From Rhodoferax sp. BLA1 (lineage in GTDB: Bacteria > Pseudomonadota > Gammaproteobacteria > Burkholderiales > Burkholderiaceae_C): a DNA stretch of 64,000 bases. The notes beneath the pieces are model-generated. The model was not told the origin of the DNA. It searched no databases and saw only the letters and a list, made by a program, of their open reading frames with translations. A program made the position numbers and the translations under genes. Location of the stretch: positions 1-64,000 of the forward strand of contig NZ_SZVI01000011.1 in the NCBI RefSeq assembly GCF_013416775.1, written 5' to 3'. Shown one piece after another: positions 1 to 9,400 of the stretch (its first letter is position 1; each line of letters starts with the position of its first letter).

Positions 1-49
1 TCAGACATGCCAGTTGGCTCAGAAGTTTGGCGAAGTCCCTTTGGTTCAT
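1..49 (-). CDS. 5' end of a leftward gene cut by the window edge
   Basis: Sixteen codons are visible on the minus strand, beginning MNQRDFAKLLSQLACL. A GGAGG ribosome binding site lies seven bases before the ATG, so the start is credible. The short sequence resembles the N-termini of IS1595-type transposases (M-N-x-x-x-F-x-x-L-L-x-Q-L), but sixteen residues are too few to identify it. The adjoining DNA is accessory in character (repeat blocks, attC-like site), which would suit a mobile element gene. Confidence 0.4.
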   Translation of the reverse strand, partial: MNQRDFAKLLSQLACL

Positions 50-126
50 GTCGCACCTCCATCACCGCTCTTCTCCCACACTTTGGGTTGCTGTCCAGAA
101 CTTCAACAGCTAATTCAGACATAGCC

Positions 127-170
127 TCAAACTGGCTTCTAGCCCTCGTTGAATAAGGGCAGGCAGCTAT
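127..170 (+). repeat. Interspersed palindromic repeat, copy 1
   Basis: One copy of the family described in the findings: left part CTTCTAGCCC, short A/T-rich centre, right part AAGGGC then AGCTAT. It lies in non-coding DNA and forms the left edge of a larger block repeated at 972-1160. Confidence 0.8.
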
Positions 171-320
171 GGTTAATGCAGTAGTTTGAGGCGCTGGTTC
201 GCGTGGCGCCAAGCGGGCGGCGGGGTTGCCGTTCTCCGGCCCCCTCGCGGGCGACGGCGTTGGTCAGCTGGGTGCTAAGGTGTAGCCGCTGCGGGTGCAG
301 GGTGTGCAGCCTGTGGCACC
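171..320 (+). repeat. Direct repeat block A, partner of 1017-1160
   Basis: After palindromic repeat copy 1 the sequence runs through GGTTAATG and a GC-rich tract containing GGGCGGCGGGGTTGCCGTTC. The same order recurs after copy 2 at 1017-1160, with roughly 80 percent identity by eye. The two blocks lie on either side of the VOC gene in the same orientation, about 845 bp apart. The tract contains a small hairpin (GCCGT ... ACGGC). No convincing protein is encoded and I do not recognise the block. Apart from these repeats I see nothing functional in 50-394. Confidence 0.6.
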
Positions 321-394
321 ACCTTATTAAACACGCGCGTGTTAGTAAACATGTCCATGTTTAAGGTTGTGCGTCAGAAAAGTACACATTGGGT

Positions 395-763
395 TCAGTC
401 GATATTCTGGCCAATGCGCCACAGAACACCCGCTGGATCGTAGAGGCAGAAGTCGCGCATGCCCCACGGCTGATCTTCCAACGCTGTCACGCGGACCCCG
501 TATTTCTCAAGCACGCCACTTTGTTGGACCTGCTCCCACCACGCCTGCACATCCTCGACCAGGATGTGCATCATGAAATTCTCGGCAAACGACTCGGCGC
601 AGAAATCCTGGAGCAGGAAACTGACCTGGCCAAAATGAAAGTAGGCGATGCCGCCACCTTCAGAGGCCATCGTGAATCCAAGATCTTTGTAAAACTGTTT
701 GGACAGCTCGAAATCCTTGGATGGAACGAACGCTTTGATTTCAGTGATTTTGAGGTTTGACAT
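395..763 (-). CDS. VOC (glyoxalase/bleomycin-resistance fold) protein
   Basis: A 122-residue single-domain VOC-superfamily protein. The sequence shows the expected pattern: an opening strand (ITEIKAFVPSKDFELSKQFY) leading to the helix and DLGF turn, then F-x-F-G-Q-V, and a closing DFCLYDPAGVLWRIGQ strand typical of the fold. Substrate is not predictable; many such stand-alone proteins are dioxygenase-like, lyase-like or drug-binding. An upstream in-frame ATG exists, but the chosen start has GGAG seven bases before it. The gene sits alone between two direct repeat blocks (127-320 and 972-1160), so it may have moved as a unit with them. Confidence 0.75.
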   Translation of the reverse strand: MSNLKITEIKAFVPSKDFELSKQFYKDLGFTMASEGGGIAYFHFGQVSFLLQDFCAESFAENFMMHILVEDVQAWWEQVQQSGVLEKYGVRVTALEDQPWGMRDFCLYDPAGVLWRIGQNID

Positions 764-971
764 CTCGGGCTCCAGGCTACAAGGCCGAACTTGGATGTGT
801 CCCGCAGATGTGCGGGGCAAGCAAGCAGCCGGTTTGATGAAGTGTGTTGTTGTTCACAACAAAAAAAGTGGCTACTCCCGTCTTGCGTTCTGTTGGGCTG
901 CTTGCCCAGCGCCGCAAGCGTATTGGCTGTCTGCACTATAGCCGCCGAGTTCAAAAGGCTTGCTTCTGGAT

Positions 972-1016
972 ATCAAATCGGCCTGTTTCCCTTGTTGAGT
1001 AAGGGCGGGCAGCTAT
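972..1016 (+). repeat. Interspersed palindromic repeat, copy 2
   Basis: Contains CGGCCTGTTTCCCTTGTTG followed by AAGGGCGGGCAGCTAT, so both arms of the family are visible. It forms the left edge of block B and is a parallel copy of the arrangement at 127-320. Confidence 0.75.
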
Positions 1017-1160
1017 GGTTAATGGTGTTCTTTTTAACCGCTGGTTTGCGTGGCACCAGGCGGGCGGCGGGGTTGCCGTTCTCCGGCCCCCTCGCGGGAG
1101 ACGGCTTGGGTTGGCTGGGCGCTGAGGTGTTGCCGCTGAGTGTGGTGCGCCGCCTGCCTC
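1017..1160 (+). repeat. Direct repeat block B, partner of 171-320
   Basis: Shares with block A the GGTTAATG junction and the tract GGGCGGCGGGGTTGCCGTTC plus the following CTCCGGCCCCCTCGCGGG. Differences are scattered substitutions, so the two copies are not recent. Between this block and the next gene (1161-1407) I see no supported gene, hairpin or promoter. Confidence 0.6.
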
Positions 1161-1407
1161 TTCACTCGAATGGGTTCTGCGCCCGGCAACCCCACCACTC
1201 GCCTTCAACAGTTATGTCTATGAAAGTTGATGGCGGCTATAGGCTGGAAGAGGGCACCTAATTTTCCAGACAGTGGTTATTCAAATTCTATGATTTCGCG
1301 CTTGGCATTGGACCTAACTAGCTGACGGAGGGGGAGTGTGTCATTTCCAGAAACGCCACCAAGTTTTGAAATCGGCAGATGACTGGCCTTTGCGGATTAT
1401 TTCGAAC

Positions 1408-2352
1408 TTAGGTCGCTGCGCCACCAACCGCCTCGTGGGCACTGGCAAGACGTAGATCCTTGCCGGATGGAACTAAGTAGTGCCAGCCAGCGAGCTGCTT
1501 TTTGCCGGTTAGTCCCCTGGTCGTAGCAGCAATATCGCCGCTTGGCTCCCGTATTGCCGTGTTGAGCCAACCCGCAATGTTGTCAACAAGTAGGTCCCCC
1601 GAAAAGTCATCGCTCTTCGTTGACCGCGTTATCCTAATCGGTGTTGTTTCGCGATCAGGGTCTACGAGATTGCGGAGCGTTGTTTCGGCCTTGGTTCGAA
1701 CATCATCGTCGCCGCTCAACTTGTCCGACACAACGGTGCAAAGTAGGTCATCGAATCCAAAGCGTCCGCTTTGAACAATTTCTCGATAGTAAAAGGAGTA
1801 TTGGTCGGCAATCCTCCATGCTGTCAACAGCAGGACGAGGAGCTGGGTATCGGGACCCGATATCTCATGATGTCCAAAGCAATTGATGAACGAATGGCGA
1901 AGACAGCGCCGTCCTCGTCCGTCCAAGTAATCGGAGAATCCGATTCCTCGTCCTTCTACTCCCCCGATCAGTTGGTTGTAGGCCTGCAAGACCGCTGCTT
2001 CGCTCTGTCGGAGTGCGCGTTCCTGAAACGATAGGCCTGAAATCACCGGTTGCAGGCCCGCCGGAAGAAGCGTGACAGCCCGGCAAAAACGGGCCTTGTA
2101 ACCCGGACCTGTGCTCCACTTCCGCAACTGCCCAGACGGGAGATTTTGCTTGATGCAATCGATGAGTGCGAGGTACTTCGGATCGGCAGGAAGTGCCGCC
2201 TCATGCGTCACTTCCCCAAAGCCATTTGTGAACAGTTGAGGATCTGTCTGTACCACGAGGTTCGCAATGGTGTGCCACTCACCTTCACTCCCTACGGACA
2301 GCCAGTCGGTCGGGCTTGCGTCGCTGAAGATGTAGATGTGGGCTGCTGGCAT
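1408..2352 (-). CDS. Hypothetical protein, cassette-like gene
   Basis: A 314-residue soluble protein I do not recognise. It opens with a hydrophobic strand ending in an acidic residue (HIYIFSDAS), has many charged residues and no signal peptide or membrane segment. The N-terminal strand with Asp and a later DLLVDNIAGWLN segment faintly recall DUF3800-type RNase H-like proteins, but this is a guess. Codon use and composition look less GC-rich than the chromosomal neighbours. On its strand an attC-like site ends 21 bases upstream of the ATG, the place an integron cassette gene would start. No Shine-Dalgarno is obvious. Confidence 0.6.
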   Translation of the reverse strand: MPAAHIYIFSDASPTDWLSVGSEGEWHTIANLVVQTDPQLFTNGFGEVTHEAALPADPKYLALIDCIKQNLPSGQLRKWSTGPGYKARFCRAVTLLPAGLQPVISGLSFQERALRQSEAAVLQAYNQLIGGVEGRGIGFSDYLDGRGRRCLRHSFINCFGHHEISGPDTQLLVLLLTAWRIADQYSFYYREIVQSGRFGFDDLLCTVVSDKLSGDDDVRTKAETTLRNLVDPDRETTPIRITRSTKSDDFSGDLLVDNIAGWLNTAIREPSGDIAATTRGLTGKKQLAGWHYLVPSGKDLRLASAHEAVGGAAT

Positions 2353-2373
2353 ACAAGGGCTCTTTGTTCAGCG

Positions 2374-2457
2374 GTCTAGCGTTCGCGGTGAGCATCATGA
2401 TCTTAGGCGCACCTCGGCGCAATGCAGTTGTGGGTCCACTCGACCAAGGGGTTATGC
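2374..2457 (-). other. attC-like recombination site
   Basis: Read on the minus strand it begins GCATAACCCCTTGGTCGAG and ends ACCGCGAACGCTAGACC, the layout R''-L''-variable centre-L'-R' of integron attC sites; on the plus strand the right end CGACCAAGGGGTTATGC is the familiar form. The R' box has one substitution (GCTAGAC where GTTAGAC is expected). The centre is only partly palindromic. The adjacent leftward gene starts just beyond R'. No integrase is visible, so this would be an isolated or relict site. Confidence 0.5.
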
Positions 2458-2700
2458 GGCTTTCTTGTAGATGCCATCTTATGTGCTCTTGAACTCAATG
2501 GCGACTTCGTCATTCTCTCCGACTACGGCCATATGAATCCTGGCGAAATTTGGGTCGCGAGTTGACGTCTATCAACGTTGCCGTTGGTCTGAACTATAGC
2601 CAAGTGGACCATGCGTCTGTATTTCCGCTCACGCTGCTTACCCGCAATTGGCTAACCGCTGAATTTGACTCCCCAGTTCGAGTTCCACAGGCGCTCGCCA

Positions 2701-2777
2701 GCAGAGGATGGGTAGGGGTGGCGGCCGATTTCTGCGCATTTGGCGGTATGAGGCCGCCGCCCCTACCCATCTCCTGC
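2701..2777 (+). other. Structured hairpin element, family H copy 1
   Basis: A 26-bp stem (left arm 2701-2726, right arm 2752-2777) with only a few mismatches encloses a core that starts GATTTCTG and ends GTATGAGG. The same core, with a completely different stem sequence, occurs at 13466-13541 (opposite strand) and 13656-13731. It lies in a 480-bp gap with no convincing gene. There is no T-run, so it is not a standard terminator. Confidence 0.75.
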
Positions 2778-2825
2778 CACCCAAGGCGCGTCCGCTCAAC
2801 GGAAAATCTTCACCCTGCTGGCAAC

Positions 2826-2855
2826 CTAGTTAAATCAAACGTTTGATTTAACTAG
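2826..2855. promoter_or_regulatory. Perfect 30-bp palindrome, probable TetR operator
   Basis: The two 15-base halves CTAGTTAAATCAAAC and its exact complement meet at the centre with no mismatch. It ends five bases before the ATG of the TetR-family gene that heads the efflux operon. A TACAAT hexamer overlapping the start (2857-2862) could be a -10 box, in which case the repressor would cover the promoter and the mRNA could be nearly leaderless. Autoregulation through such palindromes is usual for TetR regulators. Confidence 0.8.
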
Positions 2856-2860
2856 CTACA

Positions 2861-3682
2861 ATGGCTCGCATGAAACACGCGCCTGACTCACCCGACAACC
2901 GGCTTGCCGGGACACCGCCGCCAGCAACCACAGCTGTCACCGCCGTGCGCAGTGATGGCATCGAGGCGCGCCAGCGCCTGATGGATGCCGCGCTGGTGCT
3001 GTTTGCCGACCGGGGGTTTGCCAAGACCTCGATCCGGGAGATTGCCCTGGCGGCGCACGCCAATGTCGCGGCCATCAGTTATTACTTTGGTGATAAAGCG
3101 GGCTTGTACCGCGCCGTGTTTTGGGACCCACGCACCAACCCTCGCCTGGCCAATGACGTTCGTGAAGGTGCCGAAGTTGATTTGGAGACCGCATTGCAAG
3201 GTTTGGTGCGGGCGGTGATGGCGCCCATCAAACTGGGTGAAGCGATGCAGCGTTGTATGAAGCTGCATTTCCGCGAAATGCTGGAGCCCACCGGTTTGTG
3301 GGCTGAAGAGATTGAGACCGACATCAAACCGACCCACGCTGCGCTGGCGGCGGCGCTGTGCCAGCACCTGGGTTTGACCCAGGCGGATGACGACATTCAC
3401 CGTCTCGCCTTCACGCTGATGGGTTTGGGCATCACACCGCATGTGGCGGGCGACGCAGTGGCAGCCATCCGGCCCACGCTGCTGGCGACGCCCGAGGCGA
3501 TCGATGTGTATTGCGACCGACTGGTCAGTTATGGCATGGCGATGGTGGAGGCCGAAGCCAGGCGTCGCCAGAGCCCCACCGCAGAGTCCCCCGCTGTGTC
3601 ATCCGCCACGTCATCAAGCCGCCAAACCCTCGTGGCAGAGTCTGTCACCCCGCCGCCTTACCTTGTGCCCCCCTCACCATGA
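2861..3682 (+). CDS. TetR/AcrR-family regulator of CecR type
   Basis: A 273-residue repressor. Residues about 34-82 form the TetR helix-turn-helix (ALVLFADRGFAKTSIREIA ... NVAAISYYFGDKAGLY). The C-terminal half matches the CecR/YbiH ligand-binding domain (DUF1956), including the MKLHFREMLEPTG segment. The last 45 residues are a Ser/Thr/Pro-rich tail. It sits directly downstream of a perfect palindrome and its stop codon overlaps the ATG of the outer membrane factor gene (ATGA), so repressor and pump are translated together. It probably represses its own operon and responds to a pump substrate. A second ATG at 2870 is also possible; no ribosome binding site precedes either. Confidence 0.85.
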   Translation: MARMKHAPDSPDNRLAGTPPPATTAVTAVRSDGIEARQRLMDAALVLFADRGFAKTSIREIALAAHANVAAISYYFGDKAGLYRAVFWDPRTNPRLANDVREGAEVDLETALQGLVRAVMAPIKLGEAMQRCMKLHFREMLEPTGLWAEEIETDIKPTHAALAAALCQHLGLTQADDDIHRLAFTLMGLGITPHVAGDAVAAIRPTLLATPEAIDVYCDRLVSYGMAMVEAEARRRQSPTAESPAVSSATSSSRQTLVAESVTPPPYLVPPSP

Positions 3683-5124
3683 ATTTCAGAATCAAGCCTT
3701 TTGCCAGCCTGTCCCTCACCGTGCTGGCGCTCTCTGGCTGCGCCAACCTGATGCCACCGGCCCAGGTGCCGATGGTGGTGGCGCCTGCCTGGCAGGCACC
3801 GTTGCCGCACCAGGGCACCGTGTCCTCTTTGTCGAACTGGTGGCAGCAGCAGGGTGACCCGCTGCTGGTCGAGCTGATTGAAGCGGCGCAAGCCGCCAGC
3901 CCGTCGGTGGCGCAGGCTGTGAGCCGTATTGCCACCACCCGTGCCAACCAGGCCACCGCCAACGCCGCCCTGATCCCGAACCTGAGCGCTCAGGCCAGTG
4001 CCAGCCGGGGTGTCAGCCAGCCCGATGTGCCGGTGGCCACCAGCTCGCAGGCCGGGGTGCAAGCCGCCTGGGAGCTGGACCTGATTGGTGCGAACCGTGC
4101 GGTCAGCCGCGCGGCCCAGGCGCAGGTGGAAGGCAGCCAGGCCCAGTGGCACGATGCGCGGGTCTTGGTTGCTGCCGAGGTGGCCAACACCTATTACAGC
4201 TTTGCCAGTTGCACCCGCCAGCTGGGTGTGGCCGAGCGTGACGCGGCCTCGCGTTTGGAGACCGCGCGTCTGACCGCCATCAGCGCCCAGGCCGGTTTTG
4301 TGGCGCCGTCGGTGGCGGCACAAGCCCGCGCCAGTGCGGCCGAGGCCAACAGCCGCCTGACCCAGCAGACCCGTTTGTGTGAACTTGATGTCAAAGCCCT
4401 GGTGGCGCTGACCGCGGTGCCCGAGCCTGATTTGAGGCAAAAACTGGCTCTAGCCCAGGTGAAGCAAGGGCAGTTAGCTACGTTTGCCGTAGCGTCTTTG
4501 CCGGTTCAGGTGGTGTCACAACGCCCCGATGTGTTTGCCGCCGAGCGTGATGTGGTGCTGGCCAGCGCCCAGGTGGGTAGCGCCAAAGCGCAGCAGTGGC
4601 CGCGTTTGAGCCTGAATGGCAGCATTGGCAATCTGCGTGTGCGCAGCGGCGCCAGCACCAGCGAGGTGTCGACCTGGTCGTTTGGCCCGCTGGCTCTGAG
4701 CCTGCCGCTGTTTGACGGTGGCCAGCGCGCAGCCAATGTGCAGGCGGCCTACGCGGCCTACCAGTCCGCCGTGGTCACCTACCAGGCCAAGGTGCGCCAA
4801 GCCGTGCGTGAGGTGGAAGAGGCCATGCTGACCCTGCGCAGTGTGCAGACCCGCCAGGGGGATGCCGAGGTGTCCACCAAAGGGTATGCCGAGGCACTGG
4901 CCGCCACTCAGCAGCGTTTTGACCAAGGCCTGGCCAGCCTGATGGAGTTGGAGGATGCCCGGCGCAGCGCGCTGGCCGCCGAGTCCAGCGTGTTGACATT
5001 GGCGCTGGAGCGCCAGCAGGCATGGGTGGCGCTGTACCGCGCCGTCGGTGGCGGCTTTGAGCCCGACAACTTGTCCACCCCAACGCAAACGCCTGCGCTG
5101 GCCCGCACCCACACCGCCTTGTAA
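3679..5124 (+). CDS. Outer membrane factor lipoprotein of RND efflux system
   Basis: OprM/NodT-type TolC-like channel, 481 residues. A lipoprotein signal peptide ends in LSGC, so Cys21 would be lipidated. Two repeated OEP domains follow, with long alpha-helical heptad stretches (for example AQAQVEGSQAQWHDARVLVA) and the conserved segment VVSQRPDVFAAERDVVLASA. It would dock with the adaptor and RND pump encoded next. The start overlaps the regulator stop. At residues about 254-268 a copy of the interspersed palindromic repeat is read in frame, in the variable stretch between the two halves. Confidence 0.9.
   Translation: MNFRIKPFASLSLTVLALSGCANLMPPAQVPMVVAPAWQAPLPHQGTVSSLSNWWQQQGDPLLVELIEAAQAASPSVAQAVSRIATTRANQATANAALIPNLSAQASASRGVSQPDVPVATSSQAGVQAAWELDLIGANRAVSRAAQAQVEGSQAQWHDARVLVAAEVANTYYSFASCTRQLGVAERDAASRLETARLTAISAQAGFVAPSVAAQARASAAEANSRLTQQTRLCELDVKALVALTAVPEPDLRQKLALAQVKQGQLATFAVASLPVQVVSQRPDVFAAERDVVLASAQVGSAKAQQWPRLSLNGSIGNLRVRSGASTSEVSTWSFGPLALSLPLFDGGQRAANVQAAYAAYQSAVVTYQAKVRQAVREVEEAMLTLRSVQTRQGDAEVSTKGYAEALAATQQRFDQGLASLMELEDARRSALAAESSVLTLALERQQAWVALYRAVGGGFEPDNLSTPTQTPALARTHTAL
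4440..4481 (+). repeat. Interspersed palindromic repeat, copy 3, inside coding DNA
   Basis: AAAACTGGCTCTAGCCCAGG, a short centre, then AAGGGCAGTTAGCTAC. It is read through in the outer membrane factor gene as LALAQVKQGQLAT, between the first OEP repeat and the conserved QRPDV segment. The arms are more degenerate than in intergenic copies, as expected if coding constraint has altered them. Confidence 0.65.
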
Positions 5125-5173
5125 GCGGCGTTGTTCCGGCCACCGTCTTTTTGTATTCCAACGATTTTTTGTC

Positions 5174-6388
5174 ATGAAGCTCATCCAACTCAAACCCCTC
5201 ACCCTGGGCCTGATGGCCGCTTGCCTGCTGGTCACCGGTGGCCTGGTGCTATTGGCCCTACAGCCCACTGCGGCCGATGCCGTCACCCCCAGCGCCACCA
5301 GCAAACCCGCGCTCACGGTGACTTTGACCCAGGCGCGCGCTGGCACGCTGCCGATCAAACTCACTGCCAATGGCAACCTGGCCGCCTGGCAAGAGGCCAG
5401 CATTGGCGCCGAGGCCAGCGGCCTGCGGGTGCAAGAGTTGCTGGTGCAGGTGGGTGACCGTGTGCAACGCGGGCAGTTGCTGGCCCGTTTTGCGCCCGAG
5501 AGTGTGCAGGCCGATGTGGCGCTGGCGCGTGCCGCCCTGAATGAGGCCAACGCCAACGCGCTGGAGGCCAGTGCCAACGCGGACCGTGCCCGCGCCGTGC
5601 AGGGCAGCGGTGCCTTGAGCGCCCAGCAGATCAACCAGTATTTGACGCAGGAACTCACCGCCCGGGCCCGTGTGGAATCTGCCAAAGCCCAGCTCGACAC
5701 CCAGCTGCTGCGCCTGAGCTACACCCGGGTGCTGGCGCCCGACGCCGGCATCATCTCCAGCCGCAGCGCCACCGTGGGCTCGGTCATTGGCGCGGGCACC
5801 GAGATGTTCCGTCTGATCCGCCAGGGCCGTCTGGAGTGGCGCGCCGAGCTGACCTCCAGCGAACTGAGTCAAGTGGCCGTGGGCACCCCGGTGCTGGTCA
5901 CCGCCCCGGGCGGCGCCCAGACCCAGGGCCGGGTGCGCATGGTGGCACCCACGGTGGACGCCCAGACCCGCAATGGCCTGGTGTATGTGGACCTGGCTGC
6001 CCCCAAGGGAGGCAAGACGGCCCAACCGGCAGCGGGCGCGCTGGAGGCTTTCAAACCCGGCATGTTTGCCCGGGGCGAGTTTGCGCTGGGCAGCTCCAGC
6101 GCCATGACCCTGCCACACAGTGCGGTGCTGGTGCGTGACGGCTTCAGCTACGTGATGCGTGTGGGGGCCGACAACAAGATCAGCCAGCGCAAGGTACAAA
6201 CCGGCCGCAGACTGGGTGAGCAGGTTGAGATCCTGGCAGGCGTTGCGGTGGACGACCGGCTGGTGGCCAGTGGTGTGAGTTTTCTGACCGAGGGTGACCT
6301 GGTGCGCGTGGTGGATGCCAGCGCCACGCCTTCCAAAGAAAAAAGCACACCAGCCCTTGTAGCACCTGGGCAAGAAGCTAGCAAATAA
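5174..6388 (+). CDS. RND efflux periplasmic adaptor (membrane fusion protein)
   Basis: A 404-residue MFP. Residues about 1-35 form a signal/anchor segment. A lipoyl-like half-domain (GLRVQELLVQVGDRVQRGQL), a helical hairpin (ARAALNEANANALEASANAD) and the second lipoyl half (YTRVLAPDAGIISSRSATVG) follow, then the beta-barrel and membrane-proximal regions. It links the pump to the outer membrane factor. The start is the ATG at 5174, which follows a T-rich spacer and begins a typical MKL signal sequence. The last 15 residues (ending GQEASK) come from a copy of the palindromic repeat, giving a non-family C-terminal tail. Confidence 0.9.
   Translation: MKLIQLKPLTLGLMAACLLVTGGLVLLALQPTAADAVTPSATSKPALTVTLTQARAGTLPIKLTANGNLAAWQEASIGAEASGLRVQELLVQVGDRVQRGQLLARFAPESVQADVALARAALNEANANALEASANADRARAVQGSGALSAQQINQYLTQELTARARVESAKAQLDTQLLRLSYTRVLAPDAGIISSRSATVGSVIGAGTEMFRLIRQGRLEWRAELTSSELSQVAVGTPVLVTAPGGAQTQGRVRMVAPTVDAQTRNGLVYVDLAAPKGGKTAQPAAGALEAFKPGMFARGEFALGSSSAMTLPHSAVLVRDGFSYVMRVGADNKISQRKVQTGRRLGEQVEILAGVAVDDRLVASGVSFLTEGDLVRVVDASATPSKEKSTPALVAPGQEASK
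6340..6386 (+). repeat. Interspersed palindromic repeat, copy 4, at the 3' end of the adaptor gene
   Basis: Contains CCAGCCCTTGTAGCACCTGG and AAGAAGCTAGCAAAT. It encodes the C-terminal residues of the adaptor and provides the stop codon. The AAGGAG ribosome binding site of the RND pump follows directly. Confidence 0.6.
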
Positions 6389-6400
6389 GGAGCATTCAAG

Positions 6401-9400
6401 ATGAACGTCTCCGCCTGGTCCATCCGAAACCCGATCCCGGCAGCCATGTTGTTTGTGCTGCTGAGTGTGGCTGGTTTGTTGTCTTTCCGGTCCATGAAGG
6501 TGCAGCAAATGCCCGACCTGGACCTGCCCATGGTCATCGTTTCTGCCGCTTTGCCGGGGGCTGCACCGGTGCAGCTGGAGACCGAGGTTGCCCGCAAACT
6601 CGAGAACGCCGTGGCCCCGCTGCAGGGTGTGAAAAACATCTACACCAAAGTGAACGACGGCAGTGTGTCCATCACCGTTGAGTTTCATCTGGAAAAACCC
6701 ACGCAGGAAGCGGTGGACGATGTGCGCTCTGCGGTGCAAGGTGTGCGCGCCGACCTGCCCACCGAGGTCAACGACCCGGTGGTGCGCAAGATGGACTTGG
6801 CCAGCTCACCCATTCTGGCGTTCACGGTGCGGGTGCCCAGCATGGACGACGAGGCGCTGAGCTGGTTTGTCGACAACACCCTGACGCGCCGCCTGTTGTC
6901 GGTCAAAGGCGTGGGTGCCATCAGCCGGGTGGGTGGGGTCACGCGCCAGGTGACGGTGGCGCTGGACCCGATCAAGCTGCAGGCGCTGGGCGCCACGGCG
7001 GCCGAGATCTCGCGCCAGTTGCGCCAGACGCAGCAAGACACCGCCAGTGGCCGCGCCGACTTGGGTGGCGGCGAACAACCGATGCGCACCGTGGTCAGTG
7101 TCAAAACAGCGGCTGATCTGGCGCAGTTGCAGATCTCACTCAGTGACGGTCGGCGGCTGCGGCTCGATCAGGTGGCCGAGGTCAGCGACACCGTGGCTGA
7201 GCCACGTTCTGCGGCCTTGCTCAACGGTGTGCCGGTGGTGGGGTTCGAAGTCACCCGCAGCAAGGGCGCCAGCGAGGTGGAGGTGGGCGCGGCCATTCAG
7301 CTGGCGCTGCAAGAACTCAAAGCCCAGCACCCGGACATGGAGCTCACCGAGGCCTTTGACTTTGTCACCCCGGTGGCTGAGGAGTTTGATGCCTCGATGG
7401 TGCTGTTGTACGAAGGCGCCATTCTGGCGGTGGTGGTGGTCTGGCTGTTTTTGCGCAACTGGCGCGCCACGGTGGTATCGGCGGTGGCGCTGCCTTTGTC
7501 GGTGTTGCCGGCCTTCATTGGCATGGCTTACCTGGGTTTTTCGGTGAACGTCGTCACCCTGCTGGCGCTCTCGCTGGTGATCGGTGTGCTGGTGGACGAC
7601 GCGATTGTGGAAGTCGAGAACATCGAGCGTCACCTGCACATGGGCAAACCGCCGTACCAGGCGGCCATGGAAGCCGCTGATGAAATTGGCCTGGCGGTGA
7701 TTGCCACCACTTTCACGCTGATCTCGGTGTTTTTACCCACCGCGTTCATGAGCGGGGTGGTGGGCAAGTTCTTCCGCCAGTTTGGCTGGACGGCGGCGCT
7801 GGCGGTGTTTGCCTCGCTGGTGGTGGCCCGTATGCTGACCCCGATGATGGCTGCCTACATCATGAAACCCAGCCCGCGTGCCCACAAAGACCCCTGGTGG
7901 ATGGCGCGTTACCTGCGCTGGAGCGCCTGGGCGCTGCAACACCGCTGGCTCACCATGGCGGCAGCGGGTGTCTTTTTTGTGGGCTCGCTGCTGCTGATTC
8001 CGCTCTTGCCCAAGGGATTCATCCCGCCGGACGACAACTCGCAGACCCAGGTCAGCCTGGAGCTGCCACCGGGCGCCACCCTGGCACAGACCCGTGTGGC
8101 GGCAGAGGCCGCGCGCCTGCTGCTGATGAAGGTGGACCATGTGCAAAGTGTCTACACCACCATCGGCGGTGGATCGGCCGGTGCCGACCCGTTCCAGGGT
8201 GGCGGTGCGTCGGAGGTACGCAAGGCCACACTCACCGTGTTGTTGACCGAACGCGGCCACCGTCCGCTCAAACAGGGTATTGAGGACCACATCCGGACAG
8301 CCATGGCTGAGCTACCCGGTGTGCGCAGCAAGGTCGGCCTGGGTGGCAGTGGCGAGAAGTTCCAGCTGGTGCTCAGTGGGGATGACCCGCAGGCGCTGGC
8401 GATAGCGGCCAACGCGGTCGAGAAAGACCTGCGCACCATTCCCGGCCTGGGGCAGATTGCCTCAAGTGCCAGCCTAGTGCGTGCCGAGGTCGTGGTGCGC
8501 CCCGACTTTGCCCGCGCTGCCGACCTGGGTGTCACCAGCAGCGCCATTGGTGAAACCCTGCGGATTGCCACGGCGGGCGACTACGACTCGGGCCTGGCCA
8601 AACTCAACCTGAGCCAGCGCCAGGTGCCAATTGTGGTCAAGCTCAGTGATGCGGCGCGGCAAGACCTGGCCCTGCTGGGCCGCCTGAGTGTGCCCGGCAC
8701 CCATGGCCCGGTGATGCTGAGCCAGGTGGCCGCCCTGACGCTGTCCGACGGCCCGGCAGCGATTGACCGGCTCAACCGCTCGCGCAACATCAACTTCGAC
8801 ATCGAACTCTCGGGCGTGCCGCTGGGGGATGTGGCCGCTGCGGTGGACCAGCTGCCCTCGATCCGCGCGTTGCCAGCGGGTGTCAAGCAACTGGCGCTGG
8901 GTGATGCCGAGGTGATGGGCGAGCTGTTCACTGGTTTTGGCCTGGCCATGTTGGCGGGGGTGTTGTGCATCTACATCGTGCTGGTGCTGCTGTTTAAGAA
9001 CTTCCTGCACCCGTTCACCATCCTGACGGCCTTGCCGCTCTCGCTGGGTGGGGCGTTTGTGATGCTGCTGGTGACGGGCAAGAGTTTTTCGATGCCGTCC
9101 TTGATTGGTCTGATCATGCTGATGGGCATTGCCACCAAAAACTCGATCCTGCTGGTGGAGTACGCCATCGTGGCGCGTCGTGGCCATGACGGCAGCGACG
9201 GCCACCCGGTGGTGGCGCCCATGAGCCGGGTCGATGCTTTGCTGGATGCCTGCCACAAACGCGCCCGCCCGATTGTCATGACCACACTGGCCATGGGTGC
9301 AGGCATGTTGCCGATTGCGGCGGGTTGGAGCAGTGCCGATGCCAGCTTTCGCAGCCCGATGGCGGTGGCGGTGATTGGTGGCCTGATGACCTCCACCGTG

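Noticed and set aside
2550-2846. A 98-codon frame spanning hairpin copy 1 and the operator
   Set aside because: It covers the palindromes, has no ribosome binding site and no recognisable protein character.
5258-6739. A 493-codon open frame opposite the adaptor and pump genes
   Set aside because: His/Gly/Gln-rich nonsense composition typical of antisense frames in high-GC genes.
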